Assembly (NCBI GenBank): GCA_031258715.1
Contig: JAIRMN010000022.1
Span: 1 to 32,177 of the forward strand
Source of the DNA: Zoogloeaceae bacterium
GTDB lineage: Bacteria; Pseudomonadota; Gammaproteobacteria; Burkholderiales; Rhodocyclaceae
Direction of reading: 5' to 3'
DNA: 32,177 nt
In this document: piece after piece, positions 1 through 7,177 of the stretch
How positions within the stretch are numbered: position 1 is the stretch's first letter
Layout: the number at the start of each line of letters is the position of its first letter
Made by a program: the position numbers and the translations under genes
Notes under the pieces: generated by a model
What the model saw: the letters and a program-made list of their open reading frames with translations, nothing else
Databases searched by the model: none
Told to the model about the DNA's origin: nothing

Positions 1-404
1 CCTTCGTCGCGCGAGAACGGACTCGCCATCTGGCCCGGCAGGTGTTCCTGAATGCCTGTTCAGCCTCTCCGGTGGGCGGCCTCTTGTTCCACTCCGATCG
101 CGGCAGCCAGCGCGCCAGCGGCGCCCTCGGCAAGACCCTGACCGCGCGCGGCTTCGCGCCGCGCATGAGCCGCAGGGGCAACTTCCGGGACAACGCGATG
201 GCCGGGACATTCCTTGCCAGGATCAGGAGCGAGGAAGCCGCGGGCATCCATGAGAGCAAGACAGCAAGGCCGCTGCCCGCCTCGCTTCGCCCGCCAGATA
301 CATGGGAATCCGAAACGCCCGCGCTCCGCGCCCGGATACCTGTCGCCCAGGGACTACGCAAGGAGGCTCGAACAGGCCATTTGACTTCGTGCTTCCTGGC
401 GTCC
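1..404 (+). mobile_element. IS3-family element remnant: orfB (integrase core) 3' part plus right end
   Basis: Translation GGLLFHSDRGSQRASGALGKTLTARGFAPRMSRRGNFRDNAMAGTFLARIRSEE matches the IS3 OrfB DDE core pattern (HSDRGSQYAS...SMSRRGNCYDNA). After an apparent internal frameshift/deletion the OrfB-like tail SPRDYARRLEQAI-stop ends at 382-384, followed by the end-like sequence gcttcctggcgtcc (391-404). Confidence 0.8.
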
Positions 405-417
405 GTCCTTACAGGAG

Positions 418-462
418 AAGTTCACTTCCTCTGTCCTCCGTCTTCTGTCTTCTGCCCCGCGT
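418..462. repeat. Terminal fragment of dispersed intergenic repeat (cctctgtcctccgtcttctgtcttctgcc)
   Basis: Same CTCTGTC/CTTCTGTC-type terminus as the repeats at 14.2-14.4, 19.9-20.1 and 25.8-25.97 kb. Confidence 0.6.
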
Positions 463-1399
463 AGGCCAGTCGTTGGGGCTGGAGGGGCGCGAGGTCATGG
501 GCATGGGCGTCCAGCAGTACGACCAGCGCGGCGTGGCGTCCGGGATCGTGAGGGACGGGGGCGGCGGCAATGACCTTACCGATGGGCTGGCGCGGGTCCG
601 CGTTGGCGTACAAGTCTTCGTCAATTCGCAGGGGAGAGGGCGCGGCAAGGCGGTAGAGATGACGTTTGACTTCTCCCTGGTAGTGGGCGCGGGCAATGAT
701 TTCCTGTCCTGGATAGCACCCCTTCCTGAAACTGACGCCGGTTTTTTCAAAGTCCAGCATCTGCGGCACGAAGGCTTCCGCCGTCGCGTTCTCTATCCAG
801 GGCAGCGCGGCGCAAATGTCCCGCCATTGCCAGTATTGGACATCGGCGGCAGGGCATCGTTCGGCGAGGCGTCTGGCGTATTCGTCCAACAAGACGCGCG
901 GCGCGGTGATGAGGCAGCGGTCATCCGGCAGGCGGATGATCGTCGTCTCATCACACGCGCTCACGCCCAGGGCGGCGTCTTCCGGCGGCGGCGCGAATCC
1001 GAAAGCCGTCGAAAGAAACGACGCGCCGCACACGCCCAGAACACCCAGATCGACACGCGCCGCAAGGCTGACCTTTGCGCGCAGCACATATTTTTGCAGG
1101 CGGCGCAAAATTTCCGGCAGGCGATCCGCGCGCATGAAGAGGCGCAGCGTTTCGTCCCCGGCGGCATCGCGGTGGGCGTGGAGGATGACGTTGACCAACA
1201 TGCGTCCCTGCGCGTTGCACCAGGCGGAAAATTGCGCATTCGTCGCGTCCAGCGCCTTGACGTCGCTGGTGAGCTGCGCGTGCAGAAACGCGCGCGCGTC
1301 ATCGCCCCCGACTTCGAGCAGGGCAAACGGCGAGAGCATGACATGGCAATCTTCCGCCATCCAGGGCGGAGAAGAAAAGGCGGCGGCGTTGGGCGGCAT
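422..1399 (-). CDS. ygfZ: YgfZ/GcvT-domain folate-binding protein
   Basis: Motif KGCYPGQEIIARAHYQGEVKRHLYRL, the YgfZ signature (K-G-C-Y-x-G-Q-E); GcvT-like N-terminal half. Confidence 0.88.
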   Translation of the reverse strand: MPPNAAAFSSPPWMAEDCHVMLSPFALLEVGGDDARAFLHAQLTSDVKALDATNAQFSAWCNAQGRMLVNVILHAHRDAAGDETLRLFMRADRLPEILRRLQKYVLRAKVSLAARVDLGVLGVCGASFLSTAFGFAPPPEDAALGVSACDETTIIRLPDDRCLITAPRVLLDEYARRLAERCPAADVQYWQWRDICAALPWIENATAEAFVPQMLDFEKTGVSFRKGCYPGQEIIARAHYQGEVKRHLYRLAAPSPLRIDEDLYANADPRQPIGKVIAAAPVPHDPGRHAALVVLLDAHAHDLAPLQPQRLAYAGQKTEDGGQRK

Positions 1400-1416
1400 G
1401 ATGGTTTGACGGGGCT

Positions 1417-1851
1417 TTAGCGCGCCGCCTCTTGTTTCCGGGTCGTCACGCCGTTGCCGCGCATTTCCGCGACGAAATTACCCAGATCGTCATGGATTTC
1501 GACACGAAACACCGAGATGGTCTTTCCACGCGAAAGACAGGCGGAACGGGCGATCAGGCGTTTTCCACGAGGACGCGCCAGATAGGAAATGCTGCACGAT
1601 TGCCCCACGGTAATTCCCGTGTTCGCGCCCAGAAAGAGCGGCAAGTTGGAATGCACGGCAAAGGTGAGATCGGCAAGCGTGAAAATCGCCCCGCCCTGCA
1701 CGCCGCCGCCCGCGTTCAGGTGTTGCGCCGTGAGCGCCATGCCGCATTGCACGGTATCTTCCGTCACCGCGTCGATGACCACGCCCGCCTGTTGACAGGC
1801 GAAGCGGTCTGCCGCGAAAAAGCGCCGGATTTCTTCCAGGTCGATGTCCAT
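1417..1851 (-). CDS. PaaI-family hotdog thioesterase
   Basis: 144 aa; HLNAGGGVQGGAIFTLADLTFAVHSN... hotdog-fold pattern. Confidence 0.8.
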   Translation of the reverse strand: MDIDLEEIRRFFAADRFACQQAGVVIDAVTEDTVQCGMALTAQHLNAGGGVQGGAIFTLADLTFAVHSNLPLFLGANTGITVGQSCSISYLARPRGKRLIARSACLSRGKTISVFRVEIHDDLGNFVAEMRGNGVTTRKQEAAR

Positions 1852-1854
1852 TTT

Positions 1855-2454
1855 TCAGTCCGTCGTCCTTGCCGCCGCCTGCCCCCGGTCGAAGGCCTGC
1901 GCGTTCAATTCTGCCAGCGCGGGCTTTTTGGCGCGAAAGCGGGCGACGATGTTGTCTTTCAGGGTTTCGGCGGGAAAAGGCAAATTGTCGGCAATCGCGC
2001 CAAGCATGATGGTATTCACCAGCCGCAGGTCGCCCAGTTCGTGGGCGATGGCGCCCGCGTCGAAATCGTGGAGAGCGATGCCCTGGGCGCGGATGGCGGC
2101 GGCCGGATCATCGGGATAGTCGAAGATACCCAGCGAAACGATGGGCGGAACCAGCCGCAGGCGATTGACCATCGCCACGCCGTCCGGACGCAGGTAATGG
2201 CTCCAGCGCATAGCTTCGGCAGCCTCGAAGCCGATCAGGATGTCCGCCTCGCCCGGCGCGATTTCCGGCGATAGGACGCGCGCGCCAAAACGCACATGCG
2301 AGGAAACCACACCCCCGCGCTGGCTCATTCCGGCCACTTCGGTCTTCTTGACATCGTATCCCTTTTGCATGGCCGTTTCGGAAAGTATCTCCGAAGCCGT
2401 CATGACGCCTTGCCCGCCAATGCCGACAACAAGAATGTTAGTAGTCTGGTTCAT
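1855..2454 (-). CDS. iorB: Indolepyruvate ferredoxin oxidoreductase beta-like subunit
   Basis: MNQTTNILVVGIGGQGVMTASEILSETAMQKGYDVKKTEVAGMSQRGGVVSSHVRFG: POR gamma/IorB signature. Internal Met start at 2454 preferred to the 2469 ORF start. Confidence 0.85.
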   Translation of the reverse strand: MNQTTNILVVGIGGQGVMTASEILSETAMQKGYDVKKTEVAGMSQRGGVVSSHVRFGARVLSPEIAPGEADILIGFEAAEAMRWSHYLRPDGVAMVNRLRLVPPIVSLGIFDYPDDPAAAIRAQGIALHDFDAGAIAHELGDLRLVNTIMLGAIADNLPFPAETLKDNIVARFRAKKPALAELNAQAFDRGQAAARTTD

Positions 2455-2532
2455 GGTTCTTCGCCGCAAAAATTATGGGACAACGATTCATTCCACGCCG
2501 CCCAGCCGAAAACGAACGGGGATATTACACGC

Positions 2533-2611
2533 GGAATAGAGAGGAGAGGGATCAGGAATCGGGATTAGGAGACAGAGCGCCCCGCCTCGTCAAAAGTGAG
2601 GATTCTGTCTC
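2533..2611. repeat. Partial copy (left end) of dispersed intergenic repeat
   Basis: gggatcaggaatcgggattaggagacagagcgccccgcctcgtcaaaag resembles the left ends at 5793 and 14221. Confidence 0.6.
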
Positions 2612-3835
2612 TCAGGCCGCTTCCAGCCTGAAGGCGCGGTGCAGGGCGCGGACGGCGAGTTCCAGGTATTTTTCGTCCAGCACCACGGAAATCTTGATTT
2701 CCGAAGTGGAGATCATGCGGATGTTGATGCCTTCTTCCGCCAGGGCGCGGAACATTTGGCTGGCGACGCCGGGATGCGAGCGCATGCCCACGCCCACAGC
2801 AGAAACCTTGCAGACCTTGTTGTCGCCCTGGATCTCGCGCGCGCCGATGTGTTCGCACACACTTTCCAGCACCGCCTTCGTCTTGTCGAATTCCGAACGA
2901 TTCACCGTGAAGGAAAAGTCGGTCGCGCCGTCGTGTCCCACGTTCTGGATGATCATGTCCACGTCGATGTTGGCGTCGGCCACCGCGCCTAGTATCTGGT
3001 AGGCGATGCCGGGACAGTCGGGGACGCCCAGCACGGTCAGCTTGGCCTCGTCACGATTGAATGCGATGCCAGAAATAATCGGTTCTTCCATGTTCCTGCC
3101 TTCCTCAACAGTAATCAGCGTACCCTCCCCCGCTTCCTCGAAGCTGGAGAGCACCCGCAGTTTGACCTTGTATTTGCCCGCAAATTCGACGGAACGGATT
3201 TGCAGCACCTTGGAGCCAAGGCTCGCCATTTCCAGCATCTCCTCGAAGGTGATGCAGTCGAGCTTTCTCGCTTCGCCGACAATGCGCGGGTCGGTGGTAT
3301 AGACGCCATCCACGTCGGTATAAATCTGGCACTCGTCGGCCTGCAGTGCCGCCGCCAGCGCCACGCCCGTGGTATCCGAGCCGCCGCGTCCCAACGTGGT
3401 GATGTTGCCCGCCGCGTCCACGCCCTGGAAACCCGCCACCACCACCACGCGCCCCGCTTCCAGATCGCGGCGGATGGCCACGCCGTCGATGCTGGAAATG
3501 CGCGCCTTGTTGAAGGCGTCATCGGTGAGGATGCGCGCCTGCCCGCCGGTGTAGCTCCTGGCATCAACGCCCGCCGCCTGCAAGGCCATGCACAGGAGAC
3601 CCATCGTCACCTGCTCGCCCGTGGAAAGCACCACGTCCAGCTCGCGCGGATCGGGCTGGGACTGGATTTCCCTTGCCAGCGCCAGCAGACGATTGGTCTC
3701 GCCGCTCATGGCGGAAACGACCACGACCACCCGATCCCCGCGCGCCACGAAACGCGCCACGCGCGCGGCCACGTTCCGGATGCGCTCCGGAGTGCCTACG
3801 GAAGTTCCGCCATATTTCTGAACAATCAGGGCCAT
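2612..3835 (-). CDS. lysC: Aspartate kinase
   Basis: [26 protein letters not shown]..., [27 protein letters not shown], two ACT domains. Start placed at the internal [10 protein letters not shown] Met. Confidence 0.95.
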   Translation of the reverse strand: MALIVQKYGGTSVGTPERIRNVAARVARFVARGDRVVVVVSAMSGETNRLLALAREIQSQPDPRELDVVLSTGEQVTMGLLCMALQAAGVDARSYTGGQARILTDDAFNKARISSIDGVAIRRDLEAGRVVVVAGFQGVDAAGNITTLGRGGSDTTGVALAAALQADECQIYTDVDGVYTTDPRIVGEARKLDCITFEEMLEMASLGSKVLQIRSVEFAGKYKVKLRVLSSFEEAGEGTLITVEEGRNMEEPIISGIAFNRDEAKLTVLGVPDCPGIAYQILGAVADANIDVDMIIQNVGHDGATDFSFTVNRSEFDKTKAVLESVCEHIGAREIQGDNKVCKVSAVGVGMRSHPGVASQMFRALAEEGINIRMISTSEIKISVVLDEKYLELAVRALHRAFRLEAA

Positions 3836-3925
3836 ACCGTTCCTTCTGGAGAAAAAACCAGACGATTTTAGCGCAGCATGGAAAATGCACGCAATTTGTA
3901 TCAAATGTAAAAAATCCTAAGACAC

Positions 3926-3955
3926 TTGCAATTATGCTTTGCAGTTACCTATAAT
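3926..3955 (+). promoter_or_regulatory. Sigma70-like promoter TTGCAA-N18-TATAAT for the HTH gene
   Basis: -35 TTGCAA 3926-3931, -10 TATAAT 3950-3955, 18-bp spacer. Confidence 0.65.
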
Positions 3956-3962
3956 GCGATAC

Positions 3963-4001
3963 TATAACTTTAGTTATAGCGCAAGCGATAACTCGAGTTG
4001 T
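3963..4001. promoter_or_regulatory. Two palindromic operator-like sites
   Basis: TATAACTTTAGTTATA (3963-3978, perfect 7-bp arms) and ATAACTCGAGTTGT (3988-4001, one arm mismatch); shared pattern ATAACTnnAGTTRT; centres 24 bp apart, just downstream of the -10. Confidence 0.6.
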
Positions 4002-4063
4002 ATGACAAAATGGGAAATCCTGGATTTTCTGTTTGAAATTAAATCGTTGAAAGGAAAACGACA

Positions 4064-4372
4064 ATGAACGTAAAAGCAACTGAAATCATCAACCCGCGCG
4101 AAATCCGATACAAGCTGGGCATGAACCAGCAACAGTTCTGGTCGCGCATCAATGTCACCCAGAGCGGCGGCTCCCGCTACGAGAGTGGGCGCACCATGCC
4201 CAAGCCTGTGCGCGAGCTGTTGCGCCTGGTCCATGTGGAACAGATCGATATCCATCGCATCAAGCGGGAGGGCTTCGAAGTCGTGGAGTACCTGAAAAAA
4301 TATGAGCCTGAGCAGTTCAAGGCGCTAAAAAAATCCGCCCAACAAGCAAAGAAAGCGGAAAAAGCGGCCTGA
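4064..4372 (+). CDS. XRE-like helix-turn-helix transcriptional regulator
   Basis: 102 aa; NPREIRYKLGMNQQQFWSRINVTQSGGSRYESGRTMPKPVRELLRL, HTH_3-like pattern. Confidence 0.85.
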   Translation: MNVKATEIINPREIRYKLGMNQQQFWSRINVTQSGGSRYESGRTMPKPVRELLRLVHVEQIDIHRIKREGFEVVEYLKKYEPEQFKALKKSAQQAKKAEKAA

Positions 4373-4393
4373 GGCAAGACCGTTTTTCCATCG

Positions 4394-4438
4394 ACGGGCG
4401 TCAGGGCGAGACTTTTATCGCCCTGACGCCCGTTTTTT
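4394..4438 (+). terminator. Rho-independent terminator downstream of the HTH gene
   Basis: ACGGGCGTCAGGGCGA / TCGCCCTGACGCCCGT perfect 16-bp stem, 8-nt loop, followed by a T tract. Confidence 0.88.
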
Positions 4439-5285
4439 GCCGGATGCGCCGTCCCCACGTCCGCAAGACCGGCGCGGACAGGCGCGAGAGCTTTTCCGCC
4501 CCCGGCTGTTTCGGCGCGCGCGCCAGGCCATAGAGATGCACACCGCAAATCACGTCCGCCACCTGTGCCAACATCTCCAGATAGGCCGCCTCCGCCGCGC
4601 TGTCCGGCGCTTTGCCTTCCGTGGCGAACCAGCAGGTCTGCACCCAAGTGGGCAGAATCGCGGCGCAGGTTCTCAGGTTTTTCAACACGCGCGCCGGATC
4701 GCCCGCGATGTGGTTGACCGCCCGCATTCCCGCCGCGTCGCCGCGATCCAGCTTGAACCACGCTTCGCCGCTCGCCCGCGCCAGTGTCGCCAATCCCGCG
4801 CGCGCCTTGTGGATCAGACTGCCATTGGTGATCAGGCGTAGCGGCAACCGGTCCAGCAATCCGTGCGCTTCCAATACGGCGACCACCCGCGCCGCCGACG
4901 ACGCGAATTCCCTGGCCGCCGTCGGCTCGCCTTCGCCGGAAAAGGCGATGTCCGCCAGACGCCGGTAACGCGCCTCCGCGACATGCCGCGTCAGGTAATC
5001 GCCCCGCACGGCTTCCCATAAAAAGCCGTCCAGCTCCTTTTCGAGCAAATCCAGATCGATGGCGTCCGGCGCGCCGCGCCGCAGGTTTTCCACCTGGCAA
5101 TAGACGCAAGCCCAGTTGCAGGCGCGATTCCGATTGAGGTTGATGCCGATGGAAACGCCGCGCGCGCGGCGGGAAAGCACAGGATAGACATAGACCATCC
5201 CCGCCTGATCGCGTCGATGGTCGGCAATGGAGAGCGTCGCCGCCCGGTCTTGCCGCCCGATGTTACAATCCGCCGCTTCCTTCAT
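4401..5285 (-). CDS. Radical SAM protein (COG0731-like)
   Basis: CNWACVYCQ (CX3CX2C), FSGEGEPT, LITNGSLIHK motifs. Start uncertain; ATG at 5285 (MKEAADCN...) is the nearest plausible one. Confidence 0.8.
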   Translation of the reverse strand: MKEAADCNIGRQDRAATLSIADHRRDQAGMVYVYPVLSRRARGVSIGINLNRNRACNWACVYCQVENLRRGAPDAIDLDLLEKELDGFLWEAVRGDYLTRHVAEARYRRLADIAFSGEGEPTAAREFASSAARVVAVLEAHGLLDRLPLRLITNGSLIHKARAGLATLARASGEAWFKLDRGDAAGMRAVNHIAGDPARVLKNLRTCAAILPTWVQTCWFATEGKAPDSAAEAAYLEMLAQVADVICGVHLYGLARAPKQPGAEKLSRLSAPVLRTWGRRIRQKTGVRAIKVSP

Positions 5286-5303
5286 CCGCTTTTCCCCGTT
5301 CGT

Positions 5304-5753
5304 ATGCACATTACCCGCCGTCTGGAATTCGATGCCGGACACCGCATCCCTGATCACGAAAGCCAGTGCCGCAACCTGCACGGCCATCGCTACGTTATCG
5401 AAATTACCCTGGAAGGGGAAGTCCAAAACACGGCGGGCGCTTCCGGAAACGGCATGGTGCTGGACTTTTCCAGCATCAAGGCCATCGCCAGAAAGCACCT
5501 GATCGACGCCTGGGATCACGCCTTTCTGGTCTGGCGGGAAGACAAGGCGGTGGTGGATTTTCTCGCCACCCTGCCCCATCACAAAACCGTGCTCCTGGAT
5601 GCCGTCCCTACCGCCGAAAACCTCGCCCGCGCCGCCTTCGATCAGCTTTCTCCAGTCTACCGGGAAAACTACGGTCATCGCCTGAAACTGAGCAAAATCC
5701 GCCTCTATGAAACGCCCAACTGCTGGGCGGACGTCGGGCGCGATTCAGACTGA
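5304..5753 (+). CDS. queD: 6-carboxy-5,6,7,8-tetrahydropterin synthase / QueD family
   Basis: MHITRRLEFDAGHRIPDHESQCRNLHGHRYVIEITLEG: PTPS/QueD zinc-binding and catalytic Cys pattern. Confidence 0.9.
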   Translation: MHITRRLEFDAGHRIPDHESQCRNLHGHRYVIEITLEGEVQNTAGASGNGMVLDFSSIKAIARKHLIDAWDHAFLVWREDKAVVDFLATLPHHKTVLLDAVPTAENLARAAFDQLSPVYRENYGHRLKLSKIRLYETPNCWADVGRDSD

Positions 5754-5792
5754 CGCAGCCCAAAGACGATTCGCGCCCCTCCACAGGGATCA

Positions 5793-5978
5793 GGTGTCAG
5801 GAATCAGGAGACAGAGCAGCCCCCACCTTGTCAAAATCGCGGCGCGGCTTGGCACGCTCCCACCCCGTTACACGCGCCCATCCCGTCATCGCGAGGAGCG
5901 AAGCGACGAAGCAATCCGGATGCGTAACCCACGGCGCAAAGCGCCGGTAAATTCCTCTGACTCCTGTCTCCTGATACC
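5793..5978. repeat. MITE-like dispersed intergenic repeat, copy A
   Basis: 24-bp imperfect terminal inverted repeats (GGTGTCAGGAATCAGGAGACAGAG vs reverse complement of CTCTGACTCCTGTCTCCTGATACC, 20/24 identical); internal gtcatcgcgaggagcgaagcgacgaagcaatcc. Confidence 0.8.
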
Positions 5979-6003
5979 GGCATTCCGCGCCTCTGCCTTG
6001 CAT

Positions 6004-6921
6004 TCATAGGCTTCCAGAGAGCGCCTTGCGGATGGCTTCCGCTTCTTTTGCCGCGTCCTGCTTTTCCAGCAGGGGAATAGAGGCCGCCATATATCCGGCG
6101 ACGCCTTTGATGCTGGCCGAGTAGCGAAGAAAAACCTCCAGACCCTCTTCATCATCCCGCCATCCAAAGGCAGCGGAGATTTCCATGAATTCGGCAAGCC
6201 GCGTTTCATGGGAACTGAAGAACCGCCAGAGCGGCAGGATGACGCGCTCCGGCGGCCTTTCAAAGGTTGCGATCTGTCCGCCCAGGCCGCCCATATCGGA
6301 TAACGCGCGTAACACCAGCCGCGCGTCACGGGTTTCCAAGGCACCTTCCAGGGCGAGGAGGTACTTGTCCTCCGCGGACAATGTGAATATCTGGACAAGC
6401 GCATAGGATTTGCTCAGGTCATCCCAGGACAGGACATGGGTTGTCGTCGTGGTTTCTCCAGCACTCCACTCATATCTTGTTTCAAAAAGCGTCAGTGTCT
6501 TTCCGTCCGGGCTGAAATACCCGGACAAGGTTGAATCCCAAGCGAATCTCCAATAAAACAGATCCGGCGCAAAGGGTAATGGTTCGTGGCTCTCGCATGT
6601 TTCGGGAAGCGCGCAGGACCAGGCGGGGAAATGGCTGGCATCACCAAGCAAGACGCCATCATCGCCGCTGAAGATGATTCTCTTGGGATACTGAGGCGTG
6701 TCTTCCAAGGTAAAAACCCACAAATATCTGGTATGGCCAAACCCCATGAATTCGCTGTAATCGACGCGCGTCACCAGACGCCCGTCCGGTGCGCGCCATA
6801 TTACATCGGTATACCCCAGCGTTAATTCGGGCAAATCCGCCCGCGCTTTTCCCGCCAGGAAAAAGAGGCTTATGAAGAAGAGAGAAAAAATCCGTCGCAT
6901 GGCTTGTCTCCTTGCCGTCAC
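6004..6921 (-). CDS. Hypothetical secreted protein
   Basis: 305-aa ORF with N-terminal signal peptide (MRRIFSLFFISLFFLAGKARA); no family recognised. Start may be the internal Met (MRRIF). Confidence 0.7.
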   Translation of the reverse strand: MTARRQAMRRIFSLFFISLFFLAGKARADLPELTLGYTDVIWRAPDGRLVTRVDYSEFMGFGHTRYLWVFTLEDTPQYPKRIIFSGDDGVLLGDASHFPAWSCALPETCESHEPLPFAPDLFYWRFAWDSTLSGYFSPDGKTLTLFETRYEWSAGETTTTTHVLSWDDLSKSYALVQIFTLSAEDKYLLALEGALETRDARLVLRALSDMGGLGGQIATFERPPERVILPLWRFFSSHETRLAEFMEISAAFGWRDDEEGLEVFLRYSASIKGVAGYMAASIPLLEKQDAAKEAEAIRKALSGSL

Positions 6922-7123
6922 CTTGTGGCGCGTGCGGCGCGCGTTTCGGCTTTTCCGGCAAAGCGGTTTCCAGATACCCCGGCAGGATACACGGATTTAT
7001 TCGTAAGTGACATGCCGGGCCATGAGATGACCTGACGCGCCACCTTCGTCGTCCTGAAGCGCGAAACGTCGCGGCGCGCGCGCCCTCGTAATTTCTAGGC
7101 GCACGGCGACTCGGCAATTGAGT

Positions 7124-7143
7124 TGATAACAATTCTCATTCAT
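7124..7143. promoter_or_regulatory. Putative Fur box
   Basis: tgataacaattctcattcat resembles the Fur consensus GATAATGATAATCATTATC (about 12/19 identities by eye); 35 bp upstream of the 7178 start. Confidence 0.5.
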
Positions 7144-7177
7144 TGACATTTTATCGGGCATCGTTCAGACTTTTTCA

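Noticed and set aside
302-1420. 372-aa + strand ORF
   Set aside because: Antisense of the YgfZ-like gene plus IS debris; no coherent protein features.
5886-6404. 172-aa ORF spanning repeat copy A and the secreted protein gene
   Set aside because: Alternative frame of the 6004-6921 gene running into repeat sequence.
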